Assembly: GCA_002495885.1 (NCBI GenBank)
Contig: DAHG01000057.1
Location: forward strand, 30,566-94,565
Origin: Methanocellaceae archaeon UBA148
GTDB lineage: Archaea; Halobacteriota; UBA148
Length of the DNA: 64,000 nt
Reading direction: 5' to 3'
Shown here: positions 25,528 to 33,735 of the stretch, piece after piece
Numbering within the stretch: position 1 is the stretch's first letter
Layout: every line of letters starts with the position of its first letter
Translations under genes and position numbers: made by a program
The notes under the pieces: generated by a model
Told to the model about the DNA's origin: nothing
What the model saw: only the letters and a program-made list of their open reading frames with translations
Databases searched by the model: none

Positions 25528-25788
25528 TTAATTCTCTTTACCTACAAACAAAAAGCAATGACAATGACCCTGCTCTTCTATCTCTTTTTTATGGTAAACA
25601 CAAGGGCATACTGTTTCATCTTTATGAACTTTTCTGCAAGGACAATATTTTTTTCCAAATTTTTCCTCATTATTGATCAATCCTTTGATAAGAAGTTCAA
25701 CTGCTTTTTCATTAGGATTTAATTTAAAGCCATTTTTTTCTGCATAATTTTTATATTCTTTAATTAACTTTTTGACTTTCTCGCTCAT
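25528..25788 (-). CDS. ftrB: Ferredoxin:thioredoxin reductase, catalytic subunit
   Basis: Carries the FTR signature: CPC, CPC and CHC (KKYCPCRKVH, ETVCPCVYH, GHCHCFLF), which ligate a [4Fe-4S] cluster beside a redox-active disulfide. It transfers electrons from ferredoxin to thioredoxin, suited to an anaerobe with abundant reduced ferredoxin. The ATG at 25788 has GAGG seven bases upstream and gives 86 residues; an upstream ATG at 25812 has no site. No variable subunit gene is present, as usual in archaea. The thioredoxin partner is probably the gene at 26202-26606. Confidence 0.92.
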   Translation of the reverse strand: MSEKVKKLIKEYKNYAEKNGFKLNPNEKAVELLIKGLINNEEKFGKKYCPCRKVHKDETVCPCVYHKKEIEEQGHCHCFLFVGKEN

Positions 25789-25954
25789 ATCAATCCTCAA
25801 TTTCAATCGCATTATTCAGACAAGCAAAACTGCGAGCCTCCACTTTCTGCATTTTTCAGGATGCTTAAAACTATGGTTTTTTTTTGTTCTCTATTTTAAA
25901 AACACCAAAAGGATAAGCTTCAACAAAATACCACATCCATCGTATTTCTCTTTG

Positions 25955-26209
25955 TTAATTTTTATCCTCTCCCCCCTCCTTTTTATATTCTTTAGCTATT
26001 TTATAATCTTCTATTTTTTCGATGTTTTCTTGTGTTTCTATTGTAAATTTTACTTTCCTCCGCGTGCCAATCTCAGGTACAAATTGGGTTAAAAAATCAA
26101 TAAACTTTTCATTATCCCCTTCGCATCCTACGTGGTTGTATTCCCTATTTCCAAGTATTTCCACTCTATTAAACAACCAACCTTCAAATGTTTTGTTCAT
26201 TTTAATCAT
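25955..26209 (-). CDS. Hypothetical protein in the thioredoxin operon
   Basis: 84 residues, unrecognised. It has MNKTFEGWLFNRVEILGNREYNHVGCEG followed by a mixed segment ending in charged KKEGGEDKN. The short length, a terminal charged tail and the glycine-rich turn are reminiscent of acylphosphatase-like domains, but the catalytic pattern is not convincing. Its first ATG overlaps the thioredoxin stop region (26202-26209); a second ATG at 26200 is possible. Translational coupling to thioredoxin suggests a related role. Confidence 0.6.
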   Translation of the reverse strand: MIKMNKTFEGWLFNRVEILGNREYNHVGCEGDNEKFIDFLTQFVPEIGTRRKVKFTIETQENIEKIEDYKIAKEYKKEGGEDKN

Positions 26210-26606
26210 CTAAATGTTTTTTGATATACCCCATTACTTGAGATTCTGGCAATGCACCAATGAATTCGTCAACAATTTTTTCATGCCTAAAAATTTTAAC
26301 AGCAGGAATACTATTTATCCCATATAATTGACTTAGTTTTGGATTTTTGTCAACATTTACTTTAGCTAACACCATTTTTCCCCTGTGTTCTTCTGTAATT
26401 TTTTCTAAGGTGGGCCCAAGCATCAAACAAGGCATACACCATTCAGCCCAAAAATCAACAATAATAAGAAAATCGTTACTTTGTTTTATTACCTTTTCTT
26501 CAAAATTATTATCATTTACTTCGATTTTTATTTCAGTTTGACTTTTTTCTATTTTTTCCTTTAATTTCTTCATTTTTCTTCTCCTTATTTTTTCTAACTC
26601 GTTCAT
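26202..26606 (-). CDS. trxA: Thioredoxin
   Basis: 134 residues. The active site is WAEWCMPCLML at about 53-63, with Met in place of the usual Gly of CGPC, which should alter redox potential. The cis-proline loop is NSIPAVKIF. A Lys-rich N-terminal extension of about 28 residues (IRRRKMKKLKEKIEKSQTE) precedes the canonical fold; a shorter start at an internal ATG about residue 12 is possible. First gene of the FTR operon. Confidence 0.92.
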   Translation of the reverse strand: MNELEKIRRRKMKKLKEKIEKSQTEIKIEVNDNNFEEKVIKQSNDFLIIVDFWAEWCMPCLMLGPTLEKITEEHRGKMVLAKVNVDKNPKLSQLYGINSIPAVKIFRHEKIVDEFIGALPESQVMGYIKKHLDD

Positions 26607-26628
26607 ATTGTTCTCCCAATTACAATAA

Positions 26629-26658
26629 TGATTAAAATAATCACTACTATTTTAAATA
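26629..26658 (-). promoter_or_regulatory. Promoter and operator of the thioredoxin/FTR operon
   Basis: On the minus strand a TATA-like TATTTAAAAT lies at about 26649-26658. Downstream, TGATTA-AAA-TAATCA (26629-26643) is a perfect palindrome with six-base arms located near the expected start of transcription and 20-35 bases before the thioredoxin ATG. The HTH protein at the end of the operon is the natural candidate to bind it. Confidence 0.5.
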
Positions 26659-26990
26659 GCTTGCAGTATAGTGAAAAAATAAATAAGTTAAAATCACTAA
26701 CTCCTTTCTCTAACTTCCTTTAAAATACTCAAGCATTATTTGTTCTTTTCAAAAAAAAACCGAAACAAAGCTCCACTTCTATCCTCTTTTTTAGAAATAC
26801 TTAAAAATGAAACATTTCTGGCCCCCTAATAATCTTTGATTTTCATGAAAAGAAGCAAAAAAAAAATTTGACGCATTTCTCTCGTCTTTCGGAAAGCCAT
26901 ACTCCCTACGGTCGAATTTATCAGTAATTCTCTGATTTTTTGCCTTCGGCATCATTGCACTAAAAATCAACCGCTCCAAATATATTCGTG
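26659..26990. other. AT-rich gap with no convincing gene
   Basis: Two A/T homopolymer runs and a weak minus-strand frame (about 26791-27006) with codons reading ...MPKAKNQRITDKFDRREYGF. It has no ribosome binding site and no recognisable family, so I do not call it. It ends at the inverted repeat starting at 26991. Confidence 0.3.
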
Positions 26991-27094
26991 TGCAACTAAC
27001 ACGCATTAACCGACTACGCTCGGTTGCAACTCGCTCCGTCCAAATTTGCTAAGCTACGCTCCGCAAACTTCGGTTAATGCCATACGTTATACGC
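26991..27094. repeat. Long imperfect inverted repeat, attC-like
   Basis: Eleven-base perfect arms GCATTAACCGA (27003-27013) and TCGGTTAATGC (27070-27080) enclose 56 bases rich in short GCTACGCTC-type words. Outside the arms, ACTAAC (26995-27000) and GTTAT (27086-27090) add imperfect pairing. GC content is higher than in the surroundings. The architecture, two partly paired short cores flanking a perfect inner arm and a variable centre, resembles integron attC sites; it could also be a structured RNA or IS remnant. Confidence 0.45.
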
Positions 27095-27152
27095 AATATT
27101 ACTCGGATTTGATACGATAATTATTTAAAAGAGAAATATTTGAAGATAGAAC

Positions 27153-27401
27153 ATGAAAGAAACATATACAAGAAGAGACCACTTGGCGCAAGACAGAACT
27201 CATCTTGCGAATGAAAGAACGCTTTTAGCATATTGGAGGGCAGCACTTGCATTTTTAGTTTTAGGTGCGTTTTTAATCGGGTTTGTTCCTTTGATATATT
27301 CTGCGATATTGGCTTTAGTTTCAATGCTGTTTGGAGTTGTGTTGTTTATTTATGGTATTGCAAGGTATCTCAAATATAAGGAAAAAATAAATCATAGATA
27401 A
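27153..27401 (+). CDS. DUF202 (YidH-type) membrane protein
   Basis: 82 residues: a soluble start with the family motif LAQDRTHLANERTLLAYWRAALAFL and two transmembrane helices (about 29-47 and 50-70), ending in a basic tail. DUF202 proteins are small membrane proteins of unknown role, common in bacteria and archaea. It sits directly after the long inverted repeat on the opposite side from the thioredoxin operon, as a single-gene unit. Confidence 0.85.
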   Translation: MKETYTRRDHLAQDRTHLANERTLLAYWRAALAFLVLGAFLIGFVPLIYSAILALVSMLFGVVLFIYGIARYLKYKEKINHR

Positions 27402-27574
27402 TCAAACCCAATGTCATACTCTCGGTCGCTGTCACTCTGGGAACTCTTCATTTTTAGGTGACGTACTTTAAAGTTCGGCTTCGGCTTAAGGTTATAAATT
27501 CTGCTGGTGAGTAGTATCGAATGTTTTTATATGTAAAGCACAAAATAAAATGATAACAGAGGGGTGGGTAAAGA

Positions 27575-28453
27575 ATGATGATAGAAATTTCACTTGCAAT
27601 TATTGTAGTGCTCTTGATTTTATTGATTTTCTTGACCTTGAAAAGCAAAAGAGTTGAATCGAAGGATATTGAGGCAGCCATATCAGGCACTTGGATAAAA
27701 CTGGGCTTAGATGAAAAAATAGGCGCAGTTGAAAGCCATGCCAAAGACATCAGAGACAGTTATAAATCCTTTGAACAAATGCTTCGGGTGCCCACAGAAA
27801 GATCGTCTTTCGGAGAGTTCTCCCTGGAGACGATGCTTTCAGACCAGCTTCCACAGGATATGTACGGTATCAGAGAGCGAACCCTTGACGGGAAGATTCC
27901 AGACGCACACATAAGGTCAACGGTTGGGATTATTTGCATAGACTCCAAGTTTCCTTTGGATAATTTTGGAAAGATGTTAGATGCAGAAGATGTCAAGGAA
28001 AAAGAGGTTTTCAAAAAACAATTTATCAGGGATACACAAGGCCATCTCGACAAGATAGCCTGCGATTATGTATGCCCGGAAAAAGGTTCTGCGGAGTTTG
28101 CTTTCGCCTATATCCCCTCGGAGGGAATTTACTATTTCCTAGTAAATGAGGCGTTTGATATGCTGCGGGAGTACACCAAGAGGGGAGTTCAGGTGGTATC
28201 GCCACTGACCATTTCCCATAAAATAGAACTCATAAAGGCAGGCGTTCATGCAAAGAAACTTTCAGAGGATATAGAAAAAGTGAGGGATAATCTCGTCAGG
28301 CTATCGCAGCGGTTCGGAGAGGTCGATGAGGTATGGCGCATTTTTTACAGAACTCACTTTAAAAATTTGGAAACCAAGGCAGAAGAATTGGATTATGCCT
28401 ATAACAAACTAAGAGATGAATTTGAAAGAGTCTCAAAGATGTCTGAGGAGTGA
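27575..28453 (+). CDS. rmuC: RmuC-family protein (DNA recombination-limiting nuclease-like)
   Basis: 292 residues: one N-terminal membrane anchor (IEISLAIIVVLLILLIFLTL), a short coiled-coil linker, then the RmuC domain with RSSFGEFSLETMLSDQLP and ICIDSKFPLDNF, the PD-(D/E)XK-like core, and AFAYIPSEGIYYFLVNEAFDMLREYTKRGVQVVSPLT. RmuC limits certain inversion events in E. coli. The central coiled coil is much shorter than in bacterial members. GGGGTGG lies upstream of the ATG. Confidence 0.9.
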   Translation: MMIEISLAIIVVLLILLIFLTLKSKRVESKDIEAAISGTWIKLGLDEKIGAVESHAKDIRDSYKSFEQMLRVPTERSSFGEFSLETMLSDQLPQDMYGIRERTLDGKIPDAHIRSTVGIICIDSKFPLDNFGKMLDAEDVKEKEVFKKQFIRDTQGHLDKIACDYVCPEKGSAEFAFAYIPSEGIYYFLVNEAFDMLREYTKRGVQVVSPLTISHKIELIKAGVHAKKLSEDIEKVRDNLVRLSQRFGEVDEVWRIFYRTHFKNLETKAEELDYAYNKLRDEFERVSKMSEE

Positions 28454-28647
28454 GATGGATTAGGCAGTTTTAGAAATATGGAGGGGAGCAGAATATAATA
28501 TAACTGAACTTGGACCTCGAGTCCAAGAAGTATAGAGTGATCTGGAAGTTCGATGAGAAGACTGGGAAGTGGACTGTAAGTTTTGGAAGAGATTGAGTAA
28601 AAAGATATATTTTGAGTAAAAATCGGAACTCTTAAAGAATACTCTCT
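28454..28647. other. Gap with a 29-codon remnant frame
   Basis: The frame 28510-28596 (+) reads ...YRVIWKFDEKTGKWTVSFGRD and then stops. It may be a gene remnant; nothing else is visible. TAAAAATCGGAACTCTTAA at 28617-28635 matches 18 of 19 bases at 6222-6240 downstream of ahbC. Confidence 0.25.
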
Positions 28648-30354
28648 TCAGGGGCGCCTGACACCTTGGAAACCGCCGTCATATGAACCTACATTAGTTA
28701 CCATACTTGAAATTGTAAAGCTGGTAATCTGGGTGCCAGCAGTATATGTTCCGCCAGAGTACAGACCATCGGTAACGGAACCGGATGAACTGCCTCCAGA
28801 GTAAACACTATAGTTTTTACCGTTTTCCAGTTTGGGTGAGCATAACACTACTGACTGATACGCTTTTGTCGGTACAAACGTGAGAATTTCTTCGCCGTCT
28901 TCGGTTTCAATGTGAATTATTGTGTTTGCTGATAGTGCTGACGAGAAAGTAAGCTTCACCGAATGTTGGGTTGATGACATGCTGGGAGCTTGTGCCATAC
29001 CTGAGCTGCCTACTGCAACAAGAAAACCACCAGAAATTTCAAAAGCACCACTATAATCCAAAGCTCCGTTGTCGTTTCTTGTAGGACCGTTTATGATGAT
29101 AACACCTCTGGTCATACTGATTGGACCGTTGATGTCAAGACCGTCACCTGTTGCATCAATTGCGATATATCCACCGTTAATGTAAAGGTAGTTGTCGCTG
29201 GCAGAGTTGAAGTTAGCTTGACCCAGTCGTCCAGGCCAACCATTTATTGCACCCCCATTATTACTACTAACAGCGTTTATACCGTCATCACTTGCAACAA
29301 GGTGAATGGTTCCACCATTAATTGTAATAGTTGAGCTTTCTATGCCTTCGTAGCATTTCGTAATTCTTATATCGCCACCATTAATTTCCAAGGTAGAATT
29401 CGAATGTATTGCGTCATCTCTGGAGGCTAAAATAAGATTTCCGTTGATTATTGTTATGCTGTCCTCTGAATGAATGGAATCATCAGAAGAGTCGATATTG
29501 ATGTTACCGTCCGTAATTTTTATATCAACGCCAGCTTTTAGTCCTTTGGCCCCTGAATATATTTTTATATTGCCGCCGCCAATAGTAAGGCTTGTTTCGG
29601 CCTGAATACCGTCCTTTTCGGCATTGATATTTATAGTACCGCTTTCTATGGAAATATATCCCTTTTCTGGATCTTCATTATTATTGGATTGCATTCCATC
29701 AGCACCTGCGTTCACTGTGATTTTTGCGTTTTTGACAACAATGGAGTCCCTGCCCTTTATACCATCGTTTACGGCGTTTACAGTAATATTGCCACCTGTG
29801 ATTTTAAAGTCGTCCTTGCTTTGAATTCCGTTGTTGTAGTGTGCATTGACTGTCAGTGAACCGTTGCCGTTTATGGCGAGATTATCCTTACTGAAAATTG
29901 CTGCATTGGGATCGTCAGATGTTGAATTCTTAAATACGTAGTATTCTCCGTCTGTTACGTAATTTTTAGTGCCATCTGCTAGGAGGATTATCGTTTCTTC
30001 TGCATTAATGGCATAAATAGGGGAGCTAGTAGAACAAGAAATATCCACTCCGTTTAGAATGAGCGTCACTGTATCCGTTCCCTTGGCATTCACTATGATC
30101 TGTCCGTCATCCAAGGTACCACTTATGTCGTAAGTACCTGCGTTCATGATTGTTATTATACTGCCGTCAACTATTGCCCCACCCCCACTCAAAGTTATCG
30201 AATTGCCTTCCAAAGCAACATAGGACTTTTCGGAGTTGTTCCTGCTGTAAGTCTCCAAAACCTCCTCAGTGCCCTCTGTACCTGTACCATCGTAATATGA
30301 AATAAGGAGAAGGGTAAAAGTTAATATCAATAATAATGCTATTATTTTTTTCAT
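28648..30354 (-). CDS. Secreted beta-helix protein of the Cthe_2159 carbohydrate-binding family (DUF4353)
   Basis: 568 residues. A signal peptide (MKKIIALLLILTFTLLLISYYDG) is followed by a long run of parallel beta-helix turns with recurring I-T-I-x-G-G-x-I-x-I and D-D-(S/G/A)-I-x-(S/A) patterns from about 110 to 400, then LYINGGYIAIDATGDGLDINGP and a C-terminal beta sandwich. Cthe_2159 relatives bind cellulose-like glycans and calcium. The signal peptide has no lipobox cysteine. The gene is downstream of DUF4956 and VTC-domain genes on the same strand, a recurring trio. Confidence 0.85.
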   Translation of the reverse strand: MKKIIALLLILTFTLLLISYYDGTGTEGTEEVLETYSRNNSEKSYVALEGNSITLSGGGAIVDGSIITIMNAGTYDISGTLDDGQIIVNAKGTDTVTLILNGVDISCSTSSPIYAINAEETIILLADGTKNYVTDGEYYVFKNSTSDDPNAAIFSKDNLAINGNGSLTVNAHYNNGIQSKDDFKITGGNITVNAVNDGIKGRDSIVVKNAKITVNAGADGMQSNNNEDPEKGYISIESGTININAEKDGIQAETSLTIGGGNIKIYSGAKGLKAGVDIKITDGNINIDSSDDSIHSEDSITIINGNLILASRDDAIHSNSTLEINGGDIRITKCYEGIESSTITINGGTIHLVASDDGINAVSSNNGGAINGWPGRLGQANFNSASDNYLYINGGYIAIDATGDGLDINGPISMTRGVIIINGPTRNDNGALDYSGAFEISGGFLVAVGSSGMAQAPSMSSTQHSVKLTFSSALSANTIIHIETEDGEEILTFVPTKAYQSVVLCSPKLENGKNYSVYSGGSSSGSVTDGLYSGGTYTAGTQITSFTISSMVTNVGSYDGGFQGVRRP

Positions 30355-30403
30355 ATATCTAGATGCTCCAATGCTTTAGCTTTAAGGAGTTTCCCATAAT
30401 TGT

Positions 30404-31069
30404 TCAAGACACATAATCCCCATTGTAACTGACCAATGCCGCGTCCTTAACACCGTCGATATCCAAAAGCTTGTCCACCTGATAGCTTTCTTCTTTCTTC
30501 ATACGAACTTCGAGCATCAACTCAATACCAGCAGCTGTTATTGTTCTGGACCTGAGTTTATGTTTAGGTAGGGCTTTCTGTACCGATGCTTCGGACTTAT
30601 TCTGATAGTGGACTACCAGCAGATAAGGTTCTGCACCACGAATATCCGCTTTGCACAATACAAATACCATAGCACCGATAATGGGAGTCGCCACAATTGC
30701 AACCATATATAATGCCGCACCACAGGTGATACCAACCGCGATTGCCCAGAAAGTAAAGATTACATCTGTAGGGTCCTTGATAGCAGCACGAAAACGCACG
30801 ATGCTAAGAGCTCCAATCATTCCCAGAGATAGGGCGATATTAGAGCTGATGGGAATTATTATCATTGCGGTTACAAGAGCGGTCAAAACCAGGCCAACGT
30901 TAAAGTTCCTGGTGTAAAGCACTCCTCTGAAGGTCTTCCGATAGATATAGAAGATAAACAAGGATATGATGAATGTTAACAGCAGTGACAATATGACTCG
31001 CTCGACGGTGAGCTCCTGATAGGTGGTAGTGGGATTCAATAATGAATCCATCAGCTCGTTTAAGTCCAT
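30404..31069 (-). CDS. DUF4956 membrane protein
   Basis: 221 residues with four hydrophobic segments between about 25 and 140 (VILSLLLTFIISLFIFYIY, GLVLTALVTAMIIIPIS, FWAIAVGITCGAALYMVAIVATP), the conserved loop SIVRFRAAIKDPTDVIFTFWAIAVG, and a soluble C-terminal domain with an ACT-like look. DUF4956 proteins occur next to VTC-domain and CotH/Cthe_2159 genes in many bacteria and are thought to take part in envelope modification. Its 3' end is 50 bases from the beta-helix gene. Confidence 0.88.
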   Translation of the reverse strand: MDLNELMDSLLNPTTTYQELTVERVILSLLLTFIISLFIFYIYRKTFRGVLYTRNFNVGLVLTALVTAMIIIPISSNIALSLGMIGALSIVRFRAAIKDPTDVIFTFWAIAVGITCGAALYMVAIVATPIIGAMVFVLCKADIRGAEPYLLVVHYQNKSEASVQKALPKHKLRSRTITAAGIELMLEVRMKKEESYQVDKLLDIDGVKDAALVSYNGDYVS

Positions 31070-31221
31070 GTTATCATCTCCGCTTCACACGGTTCCAAAG
31101 ATTCTTGGTGGTGACCAAATGTTCTTTTTTCGATACTTATTTGCATTTTTTCATTTGTCAAAAACATGCCCCCCCTATAGATCAATTTTAATTTCTTGTT
31201 CATAATTTCATGAGAGGTCAT

Positions 31222-31920
31222 TCATTGATCCTCCCAATCATTATATTTGTTGAATTTCTTACTGATTACAAACTTTCCTGTTGCTTGCCATGGGCGAATA
31301 GTACTTGGAAGCAAACCACGGACAACCCGGGGCAACACATTATCATATTTGATTTCCAATATTATGGGATAATCAGTGATTCCCATGGTGAAAGCATCTT
31401 TATTGAAAAGTTCCAATGAGTTAAGACCTGTATGCAGGTCGATGTCAAACGTGATACGGACATTGCCCACCGGGTGAACATAAGCCTCACGATAATATTC
31501 TACGAGTACATTGGGTCGCAGGAGGTTACGTCGATATTCTAAATAGAAAGCCCTCAGAAGACGACTCTCTGATTTGGCAAGGAAAGCTACATTTCCTGCT
31601 AGGATGCGGTCCGCCTCCTCTCGGGTAAGATTCACTCTCTCCTTGCTGACGTAGTAATCTATCTTGCTTTTTCGTTCTAGATTGATGAAATCATCGCTAA
31701 GGTTGTAGATTCTTATTCGGTATTTCTTTCGACGCGCGATCCCTGCCTGTTTCTCGAAGAGGGCAGTGTTCCTGAAGTCATCAAAGTAGAGACTTCTGAC
31801 GTGATAACGCCCGTCAGGTCCTGCATGGGAGTCCGGTTTAAGAGCAACCATAAGCTCTCTCCTAAGGAGCTGGTGCTGCATATTGTTAACACAGTATTTC
31901 AACTCATGTCGGAGTGGCAT
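31222..31920 (-). CDS. VTC-domain (polyphosphate polymerase-like) protein
   Basis: 232 residues forming the triphosphate-tunnel fold. Tunnel motifs in order: RHELKYCV (residues 4-11), YHVRSLYFDD, KKYRIRIYN, INLERKSK, VEYYREAYV, RITFDIDL and ILEIKYDN. In yeast, VTC4 makes polyphosphate from ATP; in prokaryotes these domains cluster with CotH kinases and DUF4956 and their substrate is unknown. No CotH gene is next to it. First gene of the minus-strand trio; 152 bases separate it from DUF4956. Confidence 0.9.
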   Translation of the reverse strand: MPLRHELKYCVNNMQHQLLRRELMVALKPDSHAGPDGRYHVRSLYFDDFRNTALFEKQAGIARRKKYRIRIYNLSDDFINLERKSKIDYYVSKERVNLTREEADRILAGNVAFLAKSESRLLRAFYLEYRRNLLRPNVLVEYYREAYVHPVGNVRITFDIDLHTGLNSLELFNKDAFTMGITDYPIILEIKYDNVLPRVVRGLLPSTIRPWQATGKFVISKKFNKYNDWEDQ

Positions 31921-32539
31921 TCCCTCCCGCTCAATCGTTTATCATTCCTCCTCATTATGTTTCTTCTGACAGCAATTACGGTGGCCATAACGATTATTAC
32001 CAAAATTATGGGTAATGGCAATAATCAAATTGGATACCCATCATCATACAATCGCTCACCATTTGTCCAAATCGGACTCGTAACAGACAGATTTTCTCAT
32101 TTCAACCCCTGCATCTGATACGCGCCTTTATGAGATATTCTTCACATATCTTTATTTATTTTTTTCAAATTTTTTCCAGATTTCATCCCAAATCTAGATA
32201 AAAATTGACTTATTTCCCTCAACTTCCCCCAGACAAAAAATCTTGAAAGTCAGATCTAGTTAAATGATTACTTTGACCATGGATATCGCGAGAGGTTTTT
32301 GGGTGGGATGAAAACATCAGGATAATGGTGTAAGATAACGGGTCGAAAAACGCTGGAGATAATAGAGGTGTGAAAATATTTTTTTGGTGAATCTTATGAT
32401 AACTATTCTATTATGCTCATTTCATGCTTTATTCGTAATTTACTTATCTTTCATTTTTGGGGGGCGACATAAGCGAAACTCAAAATGAGTTAAGAGTTAC
32501 AATTATTTGAATAATTTTTTTTATGATCCAGTATTTAAT
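31921..32539. other. Non-coding gap upstream of the VTC/DUF4956 operon
   Basis: About 600 bases with many short A/T runs and no frame having both a ribosome binding site and protein-like content on either strand. It must contain the promoter for the minus-strand trio and the 3' end region of the PH-domain gene. No tRNA, hairpin or repeat stood out. Confidence 0.35.
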
Positions 32540-32962
32540 TCATTTTCCTGAAGATTTTTCCAGTGATTTTCTGATCTTAACCAGTTCATCAAGAATTTTC
32601 GAGTTGATGTCCTCTTCATAGGTTTCTACTGCTACTGGTTTTTTGCCTCTGACAAATCCCATTATCAACTCTCTTAATTCCTCAAACTGCCCCAACCCCT
32701 CTATTTTTATCTCAGCCTTTCCACCGGATGGGGCCGAATAGCTGGCGGTTTGGATTTTGAGGGAAGCTATCCCAAGCATTCTTGATATAGGACCCTGAGC
32801 GATGTCGATATTGGTTATCCTGTTGTAAGGCACAATTCCAGTATTTTTGAACCAAACCCCTCTTCTCCACACCACTTCATTGTCAGTAAGTTTGTAAAGC
32901 ATCGTATCGTAGTATTTTGGAATCCAATAGGCTACGAAAATCAAAAGAGTCAGAAGAGGCAC
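32540..32962 (-). pseudogene. Bacterial PH-like (DUF304/bPH2) membrane protein, main fragment of a frameshifted gene
   Basis: The frame encodes the end of a membrane hairpin (VPLLTLLIFVAYWIPKYYDT) and a complete bPH2 domain (YKLTDNEVVWRRGVWFKNTGIVPYNRITNIDIAQGP...LGIASLKIQTAS). In the same frame the sequence upstream reads RHLNNAPFVVTFVVLVPLL until a TAG at 33011-33013. That is protein-like and continues the N-terminal fragment (32963-33149) if one base is restored near 32990-33010. The original protein would be about 200 residues: two membrane segments plus the PH domain. If the indel is a sequencing error, this is one intact gene. Confidence 0.7.
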
Positions 32963-33149
32963 TAAAACGACAAAAGTAACTACAAACGGAGCATTGTTCA
33001 GATGCCTGCCCTATAAAGTACACCAGTGGGATACACCAGGGTAAAATACCGAAAAGAGTTCCGAGCATCAAATAAATGTAATAAAGACTTTTAAATTGCT
33101 GGGATGGCCTAAATTCTTTACCGACCTTTGTGTTAAGGGCTGTTTTCAT
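32963..33149 (-). pseudogene. N-terminal fragment of the PH-domain membrane protein
   Basis: Reads MKTALNTKVGKEFRPSQQ, then a membrane helix YYIYLMLGTLFGILPWCIPLVYFIG. After that, its own frame degenerates into a Cys/Ser-rich string while the next frame continues the membrane protein. The ATG at 33149 follows AT-rich TATA-like DNA closely, so the transcript may be leaderless; an in-frame GTG lies at 33158. Confidence 0.6.
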
Positions 33150-33329
33150 GGCCGTCACTTTTAATATTTATATTAATTCAATCTATACTTAACTTTTATG
33201 TTTTAAATAACCATTGCACCCATCATTTTAGCTAAGTATAAAGGCGGAAAAAACTAGATATAGTAAAGGTTTGAAAACTTTATAGTAGATGTTGGACAAT
33301 ATAATATATCCAAAGAGGGGGAATTTAAG

Positions 33330-33683
33330 ATGTTGAGTACAAATTTGAAACATCTCGAAACAGAACAAGAGATCAAAGAAGTCTTGGAGAACAATGAAAA
33401 TGTTATGGTTTGTTGCGGGAGAATGGGGGCGATGTGTATTCCTGTTTATCGTATCATGGAGGAATTGGAGAAAGTGTATGCCCACCATGTTGCATTCCGC
33501 GATCTGGATTTTGACATACCAGCTGCAGTTTTTATTAAAACATTACCTGAATGTAAATCTTTCATGGGATTGCCATTCACCATATATTTCAAGAACGGTA
33601 AAGTTGTGGCTGCCACAGCCAGTATTCAAACTACAATCAATGTGACTGGAATATTGGATAGGGTGTTCGGCAATGCACTTTGA
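33330..33683 (+). CDS. Thioredoxin-fold protein with an atypical cysteine motif
   Basis: 117 residues. The region that would hold CxxC is VMVCCGRMGAMCIPVYRIMEEL, with Cys28, Cys29 and Cys35. The rest fits a thioredoxin fold: a strand before the cysteines, a long helix after them, VAFRDLDFDIP, and a cis-proline loop GLPFTIYFKNGKVV. Redox function is plausible but the cysteine spacing differs from thioredoxin, so it may bind metal or a cluster or act as a specialised oxidoreductase. AGAGGGGG precedes the ATG. Stands alone. Confidence 0.75.
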   Translation: MLSTNLKHLETEQEIKEVLENNENVMVCCGRMGAMCIPVYRIMEELEKVYAHHVAFRDLDFDIPAAVFIKTLPECKSFMGLPFTIYFKNGKVVAATASIQTTINVTGILDRVFGNAL

Positions 33684-33735
33684 CTAGATAGTAATTGTCG
33701 CTTAAGAATAGCATATATGACGCGGCGGCAAGTTT

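Noticed and set aside
26791..27006. 71-codon minus-strand frame ahead of the inverted repeat
   Set aside because: No ribosome binding site, runs into the inverted repeat, unusual residue content; probably non-coding.
31801..32118. 105-codon + strand frame overlapping the VTC gene start
   Set aside because: Half of it is antisense to a certain coding region and the rest has no protein-like pattern.
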